Shown: positions 27,620 through 37,010, numbered from the stretch's first letter. The stretch: DNA of 64,000 bases from Croceicoccus marinus (GCF_001661675.2 NZ_CP019602.1:1947501-2011500); one strand, 5' to 3'. Numbers and translations: made by a program. The notes: generated from the letters alone by a model not told the origin.

Positions 27620-28273
27620 TTACAGGATCGACTGGCCGGTCTTGGCCCAGTCGGCCATGAAGCCTTCGATCCCCTTGTCGGTCAGCACGTGATTGGCCAG
27701 CGCCTTGATCACCTTGGGCGGCATGGTGCCGACGTCGGCGCCGATCCTGGCGCATTCCAGCACGTGGACGGGGTGGCGGATCGAAGCGGCCAGGATCTGC
27801 GTCTCGAACAGGTAATTGTCATAGATCAGGCGGATATCCTCGATCAGCGACAGACCGTCGAAGCCGTTGTCGTCGTGCCGGCCCAGAAAGGGCGAGACAT
27901 AGGTCGCCCCCGCCTTCGCCGCCAGCAGCGCCTGGTTGGCCGAGAAGCACAGCGTGACATTGACCATGGTGCCTTCGCCGGTCAGCGCGCGGCAGGTCTT
28001 GAGGCCGTCGATGGTCAGCGGCACCTTGATGCAGACATTGTCCGCGATCCTGCGCAGCACCTCAGCCTCCTTCATCATCGTCTCGTGATCGAGAGCGACG
28101 ACCTCGGCGCTGACGGGGCCATCGGTCAGGCCGCAGATTTCCTTCGTGACTTCCATGAAGTCGCGGCCCGACTTGGCGATCAGGCTGGGATTGGTGGTCA
28201 CACCGTCCAGCAGGCCCGTCGCGGCCAGGTCGGCGATTTCGGCGGTATCGGCAGTATCGGCGAAGAATTTCAT
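27620..28273 (-). CDS. tal: transaldolase (small, FSA/TalC-like type)
   Basis: The protein has 217 aa from ATG 28271-28273; upstream extension is rejected as [13 protein letters not shown] is the canonical start. It moves a dihydroxyacetone unit in the pentose-phosphate pathway, or acts as a fructose-6-phosphate aldolase in this subclass. The Schiff-base Lys is in [13 protein letters not shown]. Other blocks are [32 protein letters not shown] and [13 protein letters not shown]. It is upstream of cobT on the same strand, 20 bp away, though unrelated in role. Confidence 0.93.
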   Translation of the reverse strand: MKFFADTADTAEIADLAATGLLDGVTTNPSLIAKSGRDFMEVTKEICGLTDGPVSAEVVALDHETMMKEAEVLRRIADNVCIKVPLTIDGLKTCRALTGEGTMVNVTLCFSANQALLAAKAGATYVSPFLGRHDDNGFDGLSLIEDIRLIYDNYLFETQILAASIRHPVHVLECARIGADVGTMPPKVIKALANHVLTDKGIEGFMADWAKTGQSIL

Positions 28274-28409
28274 CGTGGCTTCCCAGTCTGGTGCGCATCG
28301 GCGGCGATTCATTCGCCTCCGTTTTGTCCGGCTATATGCGCGTGCGGCGAACGAAGGAACCCCTTCCTGCCTCCAGCCCGGAAAGCGCAGCTTGTCGGAC
28401 CCGCTGATA

Positions 28410-28447
28410 ATCAGGCCGGTTATCGATCAGGCCGGTTATTGATCAGG
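28410..28447. repeat. 16-bp tandem repeat (2 full copies plus part) at the lipoprotein stop
   Basis: Units ATCAGGCCGGTTATCG (28410-28425) and ATCAGGCCGGTTATTG (28426-28441) are followed by a partial ATCAGG (28442-28447). On the minus strand the lipoprotein stop TGA (28443-28445) is the first base triplet of the repeat, and each downstream copy again begins TGAT. Confidence 0.85.
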
Positions 28448-28970
28448 GCCGCGGATAAAGCGCGATGCAGCTCGCGTCCTCGCCCGCCTGCGGGAAACGC
28501 ACGCCCGGTTCGCCATCGTTCAGGCATGGCTGCGCCGGGCCATCGGCATTGATCGGCGGGTCGGCCAGCACAAAGCGGCCGCCGCGGTCGAACAGCACGA
28601 AAGTGGCGCAGCCGCCCGGCCCGCAATCGTTGCGGCTGCGGCGGCGCAGGATCAGGTCGCGCGCGCCGTCGCGGTCGACGTCCAGCCGCGCCTTCTCGAC
28701 CGAAAGATCGGGTTCGGGATCGCCCGCGGCCAGCACGGGACGCAGGCAGATCGCTGCAGCCTCGGCAGGCAGCGCCTCGCAATCGGGCGCCTGGGCGAAG
28801 GTGCCGTCGGGCGGTCCCCCCGCCCCCGGCGCAGTGGCCGGGGCGGTTGCGGGTGTGCTGGCGGGCGCGGACGCGCCTGGCCCGTCTCGCTCTCCGGTCG
28901 GCGCGGCGGGCTCGTCGCCGCAGGCCGCCAGCGCCAGCAGCGCGGCCGCGGGTAGCGCAAGCCGCCTCAT
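28443..28970 (-). CDS. hypothetical lipoprotein
   Basis: The product has 175 aa. It begins MRRLALPAAALLALAACGDE, a signal peptide with lipobox LAAC, so it is likely lipidated at Cys17. A Pro/Ala/Thr-rich linker follows (about residues 20-50). The globular part includes CEALPAEAAAICLRPVLAAGD, DLILRRRSRNDCGPGGCATF and a C-terminal half with paired Cys. No family was recognised. It overlaps the DUF4197-type gene by 4 bp, so the two envelope proteins are co-translated. Confidence 0.75.
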   Translation of the reverse strand: MRRLALPAAALLALAACGDEPAAPTGERDGPGASAPASTPATAPATAPGAGGPPDGTFAQAPDCEALPAEAAAICLRPVLAAGDPEPDLSVEKARLDVDRDGARDLILRRRSRNDCGPGGCATFVLFDRGGRFVLADPPINADGPAQPCLNDGEPGVRFPQAGEDASCIALYPRP

Positions 28971-29662
28971 CGCAGGCCGAACGCGCCGATCAGCAGCGGA
29001 TCGTCGGTGGCATAGGGATCCTCGCGGATCGCGGTCTCGGCGCGGCCGATGGCGTTCCAGATCACTTCCTCGGTATTGCGGGTGAGCGAGGTCGCGACGC
29101 CCGACAGGTTCACCCCCGCCAGTTCGGACAGGGCGGGACCCAGCACCGGATCGTTGATCACCTGCAGCGCGTCGCCGATCTCGGGCAGCATCACCTCGAT
29201 CAGTTGCTGCCCCATGTTCTGGCGCAGGAAGCTGGTGGCCGCGGTCGGTCCGCCCGTTATCAGCGCGACCGCGTTCTGGAAGCCGATCACGCGGATCGTG
29301 TCGGCCACCACCGGCGCGGCGCGATAGGCGCCCTCGGCCGCGACCCGGTTGAACTCGCGCAGCATCCGGTCGCGGATCAGCGGCGAGCCGAGGATCGTCG
29401 CCACCGCGCCCGAGCGAGCGCCGAACACATCGTCCGCGGTCAGCCGGGCCAGCTGCGTGTCATAGAAGCCGTTCGGTGCCAGCAATTGATCGAACGCGTC
29501 CTGCGATGCGATGGTCAGCAGCCGCCGGATCGCCTCGGTATAGGAAAAGCCGCCGTAGGAGGCGCAGCCCGGCAAGGCCAGCGCACCCGCGCCCAGGGCT
29601 GCCAGCCCCAGGAAACGGCGGCGGCTGGCGATAGTGTCGGGCGGCGTCACGGCTTTATCCAT
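28967..29662 (-). CDS. DUF4197-family Tat-type lipoprotein
   Basis: The product has 231 aa from ATG 29660-29662; upstream codons are rejected. The N-terminus carries a twin-arginine motif SRRRFLGLAALGAG followed by a lipobox ALPGC. The mature protein has the DUF4197 pattern: SYTEAIRRLLTIASQDAFDQL, FNRVAAEGAYRAAPVVAD and a C-terminal SLTRNTEEVIWNAIGRAETAIR. The role of the family is unknown. It is divergent from priA with a 72-bp spacer and co-translated with the lipoprotein downstream. Confidence 0.85.
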   Translation of the reverse strand: MDKAVTPPDTIASRRRFLGLAALGAGALALPGCASYGGFSYTEAIRRLLTIASQDAFDQLLAPNGFYDTQLARLTADDVFGARSGAVATILGSPLIRDRMLREFNRVAAEGAYRAAPVVADTIRVIGFQNAVALITGGPTAATSFLRQNMGQQLIEVMLPEIGDALQVINDPVLGPALSELAGVNLSGVATSLTRNTEEVIWNAIGRAETAIREDPYATDDPLLIGAFGLR

Positions 29663-29734
29663 ATGCAAATCCTTCTTCACCCAAATGATCCGATGCTTCC
29701 ATCGGGGCGTCCGTGCCGCCATATGGGGCGCAAG

Positions 29735-31900
29735 ATGAACCGCGTCCGTCTCCTCGTGATGAATGCCGCGTTAGGGCCGCTCGACTATCGCGTGCCCGAC
29801 GGCATGTCTCTGGAACCGGGCAGCATCGTCGTCGCGCCATTGGGGCCGCGCCAGGTGACTGGCATCGTGTGGGAAAGCGAACGACTTCCCGGCACCGAGG
29901 TTCCGGACGCGCGGCTGCGCCCGCTGCTGGGCGCGCTGCCCGTGCCGCCGCTGCGCGCACCCTTGCGCCGGCTGATCGAGTGGACCGCGGATTACTACAT
30001 CGCCTCGATGGCGAGCGTGGCGCGCATGGCGCTGTCGTCCAGCGCGGCGCTGCGCGGGGGCGGGACGATCACCGAATACCGGCTGACCGGCGCGCTGCCG
30101 CCGCGCATGACCCCGCAGCGCGACGCGGCTCTGTCCGCGCTGGATGGCGAGCAGGGCACGATCCGCGAACTGGCCGATCTGGCGGGCGTGTCCGAAGCCG
30201 TGCTGCGCGGGCTGGTCAACGCGGACTGCCTCGAAGCGGTGGAGGTCGCGATCGACCGCCCCTTCCCCGCGCCGCGCCCCGATCATGCGCCGCCCGATTT
30301 GTCCCCCGGCCAGCAGGAAGCCGCCGACCGCTTCGTCGATGCGGTCAAGGCGCGCAAGTTCGCGCCCATGCTGCTCGACGGCGTGACCGGATCGGGCAAG
30401 ACCGAGACCTATTTCGAAGGCGTGGCCGAGGCGCTGCGGCTGGGGCGGCAGGTGCTGGTGCTGCTGCCCGAGATCGCGCTGACGCAGAACTTCCTCAAAC
30501 GGTTCGAGGCGCGCTTTGGCGTGGCCCCCACCGTCTGGCACAGCGCGCAGAAGCAGTCCGACCGCCGCCGCGCGTGGAGGCAGGTGTCCGAAGGCGGCGC
30601 AAGCGTGGTGGTGGGCGCAAGGTCGGCGCTGTTCCTGCCGTTCCGCGACCTTGGCCTGATCGTCGTGGACGAGGCGCATGAGATCAGCTTCAAGCAGGAC
30701 GACGGGGTGCGCTATAACGCACGCGACGTGGCGGTGATGCGCGCCCGGTTCGAACGCATCCCCGCCATCCTCGCCAGCGCGACGCCTGCACTGGAAAGCC
30801 TGCAGATGGCCGAGGCGGGGGTGTACGAGAAAATCGACCTGCCCGCCCGTTTCGGCGGCGCGGTCCTGCCCGATATCCGCATCCTCGATCTGCGTGAGGA
30901 AAGCCCGCCGCGTGGCCGCTGGCTCGCCCCCTCGCTGGTCAAGGCGATGGAGGAGCGGCTGGAGCGGGGCGAACAATCGCTGCTGTTCCTCAACCGCCGG
31001 GGCTATGCGCCGCTGACCCTGTGCCGCCAGTGCGGTTACCGGTTCCAGTGCCCCAATTGCTCGGCCTGGCTGGTCGAGCACCGTCTGACCCGCCGCCTTG
31101 CCTGCCACCATTGCGGACATCAGGTCGCCAGCCCCGAAGCCTGCCCCGAATGCGGCGAGAAGGACTGCCTTGCCGCCTGCGGCCCCGGTGTCGAACGGAT
31201 CGCGGACGAGGTGGCGGAGATCTTCCCCGACGCGCGCACCGCCGTCGTCACCAGCGACACTCTGTCCAGCCCCGACAAGATCGGCGAATTCGTCGATGCC
31301 GCGCAAGCCGGAGAGATCGACGTGATCGTCGGCACGCAGCTTGTCACCAAGGGTTATCACTTCCCCGAACTCACGCTGGTGGGCGTGGTCGATGCCGATC
31401 TCGGCCTTGAAGGCGGGGATCTGCGCGCCGCCGAACGCAGCTATCAGCAGATCGCGCAGGTCGCGGGCCGCGCGGGCCGCGCCGCGAAGGCCGGCGAGGT
31501 GCTGATCCAAACGCGCCATCCCGAAGCGCCCGTCATCGCCGCGCTGGCCGCCTACGACCGCGACGCGTTCTATGAAGCCGAGAGCGATGCGCGCCGCAAC
31601 GCGGGCGCCCCGCCCTTCGGCCGCTGGGCCGCGATCATCGTGTCGAGCGAGGACGAGGCCGAAGCCGCCGAAGCCGCGCGCAAGATCGGCGGCAGCGCGC
31701 CGCGGCTGGACGATATCGCGGTCTATGGCCCCGCGCCCGCGCCGCTGTCGATGCTGCGCAGCCGCTATCGCTATCGCCTTTTGATCAATGCGCGGCGCAG
31801 CGCCGCCCTTCAGCAGACGATCCGCGAATGGCTGGGTCCGCTGGATCATCCGCAGAGCGTGCGCGTTGGGGTGGACATAGACCCCTACAGCTTCGTCTGA
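29735..31900 (+). CDS. priA: primosomal protein N' (replication restart helicase PriA)
   Basis: The protein has 721 aa from ATG 29735 (an ATG four codons earlier is possible). It reloads the replicative helicase at stalled forks. Its N-terminal DNA-binding domain starts VRLLVMNAALGPLDYRVP. Walker A is GVTGSGKT (residues 216-223) and the DEAH box is VVDEAHEISFKQDD (about 312). Eight Cys at about residues 430-480 (CRQCGYRFQCPNC, CHHCGH, CPECG) form the zinc-binding strand-exchange region. C-terminal VAGRAGRAAKAGEVLIQT is the helicase motif VI. Confidence 0.96.
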   Translation: MNRVRLLVMNAALGPLDYRVPDGMSLEPGSIVVAPLGPRQVTGIVWESERLPGTEVPDARLRPLLGALPVPPLRAPLRRLIEWTADYYIASMASVARMALSSSAALRGGGTITEYRLTGALPPRMTPQRDAALSALDGEQGTIRELADLAGVSEAVLRGLVNADCLEAVEVAIDRPFPAPRPDHAPPDLSPGQQEAADRFVDAVKARKFAPMLLDGVTGSGKTETYFEGVAEALRLGRQVLVLLPEIALTQNFLKRFEARFGVAPTVWHSAQKQSDRRRAWRQVSEGGASVVVGARSALFLPFRDLGLIVVDEAHEISFKQDDGVRYNARDVAVMRARFERIPAILASATPALESLQMAEAGVYEKIDLPARFGGAVLPDIRILDLREESPPRGRWLAPSLVKAMEERLERGEQSLLFLNRRGYAPLTLCRQCGYRFQCPNCSAWLVEHRLTRRLACHHCGHQVASPEACPECGEKDCLAACGPGVERIADEVAEIFPDARTAVVTSDTLSSPDKIGEFVDAAQAGEIDVIVGTQLVTKGYHFPELTLVGVVDADLGLEGGDLRAAERSYQQIAQVAGRAGRAAKAGEVLIQTRHPEAPVIAALAAYDRDAFYEAESDARRNAGAPPFGRWAAIIVSSEDEAEAAEAARKIGGSAPRLDDIAVYGPAPAPLSMLRSRYRYRLLINARRSAALQQTIREWLGPLDHPQSVRVGVDIDPYSFV

Positions 31901-31926
31901 TGCAACAAACCGGGAGAGAACACGAC

Positions 31927-32559
31927 ATGCTGACCGTCCATCATCTGCGCATCTCGCAATCCGAACGCATCGTCTGGCTGTGCGAGGAACTGGGCCTCGA
32001 CTATGACCTCAAGCTCTACGAACGGCGCAGCGACAACCGGATGGCGCCCGACCAGTACAAGGCGCTGCACCCGATGGGTGTCGCGCCCGTCATCACCGAT
32101 GGCGAGCTGGTGCTGGGCGAAAGCGCGGCCATCTGCGACTATATCGATGCGCGCCATGGCGGCGGGCGGCTGAGCCCCGCACCCGACAGCCCCGATTTCG
32201 CGGAGCATCTGTTCTGGTTCCATTTCGCCAACGGGTCGATGATGCCGATCTCCTATGTCGAGATCTCGGCGCATTTCATGGGCGTCGACACCATTCCCGA
32301 TTTCATGAAGGACCGGAAGGCGCGCGCCTGGTCGATGATCGAACAGCGGCTGGCCGATGCACCCTTCTTCGGCGGCGAGGCGCTGACCACCGCGGACATC
32401 ATGATGAGCTGGTCGCTGACCACCGGGCGCGCGTTCCATCCGTTTCCGTTGGACGATTATCCGGCGACCCGCGCCTATCTGAGGCGCATCGGCGAACGCC
32501 CGGCCTATCGATCAGCCCGCGAGAAAGCGGAACCGGGCGTGGAGCCGATGCTGAGCTGA
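31927..32559 (+). CDS. glutathione S-transferase family protein
   Basis: The protein has 210 aa, ATG 31927 with GGGAGAG upstream. The N-terminal thioredoxin-like domain shows LTVHHLRISQSERIVWLCEE with a Ser near the catalytic position, then the cis-Pro GVAPVITDGELVLGESAAICDYI. The C-terminal helical domain begins about residue 90 and includes PFFGGEALTTADIMMSW. It is cytoplasmic and likely conjugates glutathione or reduces peroxides; no specific substrate is indicated. It is 26 bp after priA and 19 bp before the photolyase-type gene, so it may belong to a stress and repair unit. Confidence 0.9.
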   Translation: MLTVHHLRISQSERIVWLCEELGLDYDLKLYERRSDNRMAPDQYKALHPMGVAPVITDGELVLGESAAICDYIDARHGGGRLSPAPDSPDFAEHLFWFHFANGSMMPISYVEISAHFMGVDTIPDFMKDRKARAWSMIEQRLADAPFFGGEALTTADIMMSWSLTTGRAFHPFPLDDYPATRAYLRRIGERPAYRSAREKAEPGVEPMLS

Positions 32560-32578
32560 GCCGGCGCCGCAAGCGACA

Positions 32579-34147
32579 ATGCCCGGCCCCGTCCTGATAC
32601 CGGTCCTCGGCGACCAGCTGACCCATTCGCTCGCCAGCCTGGAAGGCTGCGACAAGGCGGACGCCATCGTGCTGATGATGGAGGTCGCCGAGGAGACGAC
32701 CTATGTCCGTCACCACAAGGCCAAGATCGCGCTGATCCTGTCGGCCATGCGCCATTTCGCCGCCGAGCTGCGGACACGCGGCTGGACGGTCGACTACATC
32801 GCGCTGGAGGACGAGGGGAACAGCGGCAGCTTCACCGGAGAGATCACGCGCGCAGTCGAGCGGCACGATGCGCGCGAAATCCGCATCGTCGAGCCGGGCG
32901 AATGGCGCGTGCTGAAAGCGCTGCAGGGGCTGAAGGGCACCCTTGCCGTACCGCTGGAGATCCTGCCCGACGACCGCTTCCTGTGCTCGATCCCCGAATT
33001 CATCGGCTGGGCGCAGGGGCGGCGCACGCTGCGGATGGAGAATTTCTATCGCCAGATGCGCGCCAAGACCGGCCTGCTGATGGAGGACGGCGCGGGGCGT
33101 CCCGGGCCGGCGGGCGGGCAGTGGAACTATGACCACGACAATCGCGCGTCTCCCGACAAGCACATGGACCCGCCGCCCGCGCCCAAGTTCGCGCCCGACG
33201 ATGTGACGCAAGAGGTGATCGCGATGGTCGCGCGCCGCTTCGACGCGCATTTCGGCAGTCTCGATCATTTCGGCTGGCCGGTGACGGCGGCGCAGGCGGA
33301 AGAAGCGCTGGATGCCTTCGTCGCCGACCGCCTGCCCGATTTCGGCACCTATCAGGATGCGATGGTGACGGGGGAGGACGACCTCTATCACTCGCTGCTG
33401 TCGACATCGATCAACCTGGGCCTGCTCGATCCGGTCGAATGCTGCCGCCGCGCGGAAAAGGCGTGGGCGGACGGCAAGGCCCCGATCAATGCGGTGGAGG
33501 GCTTCATCCGGCAGATCATCGGCTGGCGCGAATATATCCGCGGTATGTACTGGCTGGAAATGCCCGAGCTGGCAGAGGCGAACGCGTTGGACGCCCATCG
33601 CCCGCTGCCCGAATTCTACTGGACCGGCGAAACCGAGATGCTCTGCATGGCCGAGGCGGTGCGCTCGACGCGGGATAACGCGCATGCGCACCACATCCAG
33701 CGGCTGATGGTGCTGGGCAATTTCGCGTTGATCGCCGGGGTGAAACCGCAGGAGGTCGAGGACTGGTTCCTGGTGGTCTATGCCGACGCCTATGAATGGG
33801 TCGAGCTGCCCAATGTGGCGGCAATGGCGCTATGGGCCGACAAGGGGCGGCTGGCGACCAAGCCCTATGCGTCGAGCGGGAACTACATCAACAAGATGTC
33901 GGATTACTGCAGGAAGTGCAGCTATTCGGTGTCGAAGAAGACCGGCGAGGGGGCGTGCCCGTTCAACCCGCTCTACTGGGATTTCATGGTGCGCAACCGC
34001 AAGCTGCTGGAAAGCAACAACCGGGTGGCGCGGGTCTATACGACATGGGACCGGATGGATGAAGACCGTCGGCGCGAATATCTGGACAGCGCGAAGGACG
34101 TGCTGGACGCGCTGGTGCCCGCCAGCAAGGGCTGGGCGAGGGACTAG
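32579..34147 (+). CDS. iron-sulfur cryptochrome/photolyase (FeS-BCP, 6-4 type)
   Basis: The protein has 522 aa. It belongs to the bacterial cryptochrome/photolyase group that carries a 4Fe-4S cluster and repairs (6-4) photoproducts with FAD. It begins GPVLIPVLGDQLTHSL, the group's signature. Cluster Cys are visible at residues 356 (EMLCMAE), 444 and 447 (YCRKCSY) and 460 (GACPFNP), with intervals of 88, 3 and 13 that match PhrB of Agrobacterium as I recall it. FAD-region residues occur in WREYIRGMYW. It converges with ada, sharing a CTAG stop overlap. Confidence 0.95.
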   Translation: MPGPVLIPVLGDQLTHSLASLEGCDKADAIVLMMEVAEETTYVRHHKAKIALILSAMRHFAAELRTRGWTVDYIALEDEGNSGSFTGEITRAVERHDAREIRIVEPGEWRVLKALQGLKGTLAVPLEILPDDRFLCSIPEFIGWAQGRRTLRMENFYRQMRAKTGLLMEDGAGRPGPAGGQWNYDHDNRASPDKHMDPPPAPKFAPDDVTQEVIAMVARRFDAHFGSLDHFGWPVTAAQAEEALDAFVADRLPDFGTYQDAMVTGEDDLYHSLLSTSINLGLLDPVECCRRAEKAWADGKAPINAVEGFIRQIIGWREYIRGMYWLEMPELAEANALDAHRPLPEFYWTGETEMLCMAEAVRSTRDNAHAHHIQRLMVLGNFALIAGVKPQEVEDWFLVVYADAYEWVELPNVAAMALWADKGRLATKPYASSGNYINKMSDYCRKCSYSVSKKTGEGACPFNPLYWDFMVRNRKLLESNNRVARVYTTWDRMDEDRRREYLDSAKDVLDALVPASKGWARD

Positions 34148-35187
34148 CGGGGCTTTTCGCGCTCCAGCAGGGCGATCTTGATCTCGGGCCCGTATGCATA
34201 GCCGCCGACGCTGCCGTCCGACCGCACGACGCGGTGGCACGGGATCAGCACCGCGACATTGTTCGCCCCATTGGCGCTGCCCGCCGCGCGCACGGCTTTC
34301 GGATGGCCCGCCGCTGCCGCAAGCTGGGCATAGCTGCGCGTTTCGCCGGGCGGGATGTGGCGCAGTTCGGCCCAGATCCGCTCCTGAAAGGCGGTGCCCT
34401 TCACGTCGAGCGGGATGTCGGGATCGCTGCCGGGGGCCTCGACCTCGGCGATGACGCGGGTGAGCAAGTCGGCGAAATCCTCGCCGCCCTCGACCAGTTC
34501 CGCATTGGGAAAACGGGCGGCCAATGAACCGACGCCCTCGCCGAACGACAGGCGGCAGATGCCCTTGTCCGTCGCCGCGACCAGCATGTCGCCCAGCGGG
34601 GTCGGCACCGCCGCCCAGCGGATCGTCACCCCCTCCCCGCCGCGATGCCAGGCCGAGGGGGTCATGCCCAGCCGGTCCTTCGCCTCGTCGTAAAAGCGCG
34701 AAGGGGTTTCATAACCGGCCTCCAGTATCGCATCGGTCACGTTCGCTTCCTTTCCCAGCGCATCGCGCGCATGCTCCAGCCGCAGCGCGCGGCCATATCC
34801 GGCGGGGCTGAGGCCCACCGCGCGGCGGAATATCCTTGCGAGGTGGTCGGGCGAGTAGCCGGTCCGCTCCGCCAGAACAGACATCGGCACCGGACCGCCC
34901 TGCCCGCTGATCGCATCCAATGCGGCGCGCACTGCATCGCGGTCCTGCATCGCATCGTCGGGCAGGCAGCGTTTGCACGCACGCAGCCCCGCCGCCTGCG
35001 CCGATGGAATATCGGGATAGAGCGCCAAGTTCTCAGGCCTCGGCCTGCGCGCCGGGCAACTGGGGCGGCAATAGATGCCGGTCGTGCGCACCCCCACCAC
35101 GAAGCGCCCGTCATAGCTGCGGTCACGGCGCACGAAGGCGGCCAGCGCTTCTGCTTCGGGCAGCGGGAGGGACAGGGCCTGCGTCAT
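34144..35187 (-). CDS. ada: Ada bifunctional DNA-repair methyltransferase/regulator
   Basis: The protein has 347 aa from ATG 35185-35187. The N-terminal methyl-phosphotriester domain binds Zn with Cys40 and Cys44 (YCRPSCPARR) and Cys71 and Cys74 (CKRC); Cys40 takes the phosphotriester methyl. Next is an AraC-type helix-turn-helix region (SVLAERTGYSPDHLARIFRR, then EAGYETPSRFYDEAK). The C-terminal O6-methylguanine methyltransferase has the acceptor Cys317 in IPCHRVV. When methylated, Ada activates repair genes, possibly including neighbours. Its stop overlaps the photolyase-type gene stop. Confidence 0.95.
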   Translation of the reverse strand: MTQALSLPLPEAEALAAFVRRDRSYDGRFVVGVRTTGIYCRPSCPARRPRPENLALYPDIPSAQAAGLRACKRCLPDDAMQDRDAVRAALDAISGQGGPVPMSVLAERTGYSPDHLARIFRRAVGLSPAGYGRALRLEHARDALGKEANVTDAILEAGYETPSRFYDEAKDRLGMTPSAWHRGGEGVTIRWAAVPTPLGDMLVAATDKGICRLSFGEGVGSLAARFPNAELVEGGEDFADLLTRVIAEVEAPGSDPDIPLDVKGTAFQERIWAELRHIPPGETRSYAQLAAAAGHPKAVRAAGSANGANNVAVLIPCHRVVRSDGSVGGYAYGPEIKIALLEREKPR

Positions 35188-35327
35188 GGCAACCGTTCTA
35201 GCCGCTTGCCGCGCGCCCCGCATCCCGAAAGCCGCGATCAAACCGCAACCGGCCCGCGAAAAACCCTGTGGGACGGCCAGAGATACCCCCTGCCATGGCG
35301 ATCCGAAAGCCGCTAAGGCCCGCAGCC

Positions 35328-37010
35328 ATGGACGTTGGGATGAGTTTCGGAACCTTGGGTCGCCGCGTGGCGCGGCTGGCTGGTGGGGCGCGCGGGTTTG
35401 CTGCCGCGCTGCTGCTGGCGCTGGCGGCGGCAGGTTCGCTGCTGGGCGGCGTGCCTGCCGCGCGCGCCGACACCGCCGACATCAATGCCGCGGCCCGCTC
35501 GGTCGTGCGCGTGGTCATCGTGATGCGCGACGCCTCGGGCTATGACGTGATCGGCCACGGCACCGGCTTTGCCGTCACCCCCACGCTGATTGTCACCAAT
35601 GCCCATGTCCTCGCCCCGCTGATGGAGGACGACCGGCTGCGGCTGGGCATCGTGCCCGCCCAGGGGCGCACCGGCTATTTCGCGCGCATCGTGCGCATCG
35701 CGGGCGAGGTCGACCTCGCGCTGGTCGAGCTCACCGAGGATGCCTCGCTGCCTGCCTCCACGCTCTATTCCGGGCGGGTCGAGGACGGGCAGGACGTCTA
35801 TGCGGTGGGCTATCCCGCCAATGTCGACCAGGCGCTGGGGCTCGGCCTCAATGGCCTCGTCTCGCCGCAGCCGCCGGTGAAGACGCGCGGGCAGGTCTCG
35901 GCGGGGCGCACCTCTGCCGATTACGACACGATCCTGCATACCGCCGCGATCGGCGTCGGCAATTCGGGCGGGCCGCTGCTCGATCCCTGCGGCCGCGTGG
36001 TGGGTGTCAACGCCTTCGGCACGATCAGCGACAATGGCAGCGATTCGGAATTCTATTTCGCGGTCTCGATGCGCGAGCTTGCCCCGTTCCTGCGCGCGGC
36101 CGGGGTCACCCCGCGCACCACCGCGACCGAGTGCCGCTCGCTCGCCGACCTCGATGCCGAGGAAGCCGCCCGCTCGCTGCGCGAGGATGCGGACCGCCGC
36201 GCGCGCATCGCCGCCGCCGCGAACCAGCGCAGCCTGGCCGCCGAAAAGGCCGCGCGCATGGCCGAACTGGAAGCCATCGACGAGCGCGAGACGCTGATGG
36301 GCCTGGCCGGGCTGATGGTGGTGTTCGCGATGATGGGCGGTCTTGGCGGCATCTATCTGCTCGACAACGGGCGCCGCGAACAGGCGGTGGCGGCGGGCGC
36401 GTTCGCCGGCTTCTCGCTGCTGGCCGCGCTGGCGTCGTGGATCGCACGCCCATCCATCAGCGACATCGTAACCCGCGGGGACGATGCGCAGCGCAGCGTG
36501 ATGACCGCGCGGGGCGAAGCGAAGCTGCCCTCGCCCAGCGTGGACCGCGGTCGCTTCATCTGCCGCTTCCAGCCCGACCGCAGCCGCGTGACCGTGTCGA
36601 CGAGCAACGACATCGACCTGCAGTGGAGCGAGGATGGCTGCGTCAACGGGCGCACCCAATACGGCCTTTCCTCTGACGGCTGGACCCGCATCATGGTGCC
36701 GGGCAACGAGCAGACCGTCTCGGTCTCGCGCTATGACCCGGCGACGCGTATGCTGCGCACCGATCGTTTTTTCCTCGACCTCAATACGATGAGCGCCGCG
36801 CGCGAGGCGCGGGCGGCCTATCAGGCCCCGGCCTGCGACGCTGGCGAGGACGCGGCGCGCGACCTGGGCGACCAGCAGCAGGCGATTCGCCAATTGCTGC
36901 CCGAAACCCCGAACGAGCGGCTGGTCTATAGCTGCGAGCCGGGAGCGATCGTCCCGGCGGGGGATGAAACCGCAAGCGCCGTAGACGGCGCCGAAGACGA
37001 AAACGGCTGA
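35328..37010 (+). CDS. exported trypsin-like serine protease with membrane tail
   Basis: The product has 560 aa from ATG 35328; Met four codons later is also possible. A signal peptide (FAAALLLALAAAGSLLGG, cleaved near ARADT) precedes a trypsin/HtrA-type domain with triad His93 (VTNAHVL), Asp129 (EVDLALVE) and Ser213 (GVGNSGGPLL). A helical region rich in Glu/Arg (about 270-320) follows, then two hydrophobic segments about residues 325-375 (GLAGLMVVFAMMGGLGG, AFAGFSLLAALASWIA). The C-terminal domain holds three or four Cys. There is no PDZ domain. Its substrates are unknown; the membrane placement suggests envelope stress or surface processing. Confidence 0.85.
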   Translation: MDVGMSFGTLGRRVARLAGGARGFAAALLLALAAAGSLLGGVPAARADTADINAAARSVVRVVIVMRDASGYDVIGHGTGFAVTPTLIVTNAHVLAPLMEDDRLRLGIVPAQGRTGYFARIVRIAGEVDLALVELTEDASLPASTLYSGRVEDGQDVYAVGYPANVDQALGLGLNGLVSPQPPVKTRGQVSAGRTSADYDTILHTAAIGVGNSGGPLLDPCGRVVGVNAFGTISDNGSDSEFYFAVSMRELAPFLRAAGVTPRTTATECRSLADLDAEEAARSLREDADRRARIAAAANQRSLAAEKAARMAELEAIDERETLMGLAGLMVVFAMMGGLGGIYLLDNGRREQAVAAGAFAGFSLLAALASWIARPSISDIVTRGDDAQRSVMTARGEAKLPSPSVDRGRFICRFQPDRSRVTVSTSNDIDLQWSEDGCVNGRTQYGLSSDGWTRIMVPGNEQTVSVSRYDPATRMLRTDRFFLDLNTMSAAREARAAYQAPACDAGEDAARDLGDQQQAIRQLLPETPNERLVYSCEPGAIVPAGDETASAVDGAEDENG

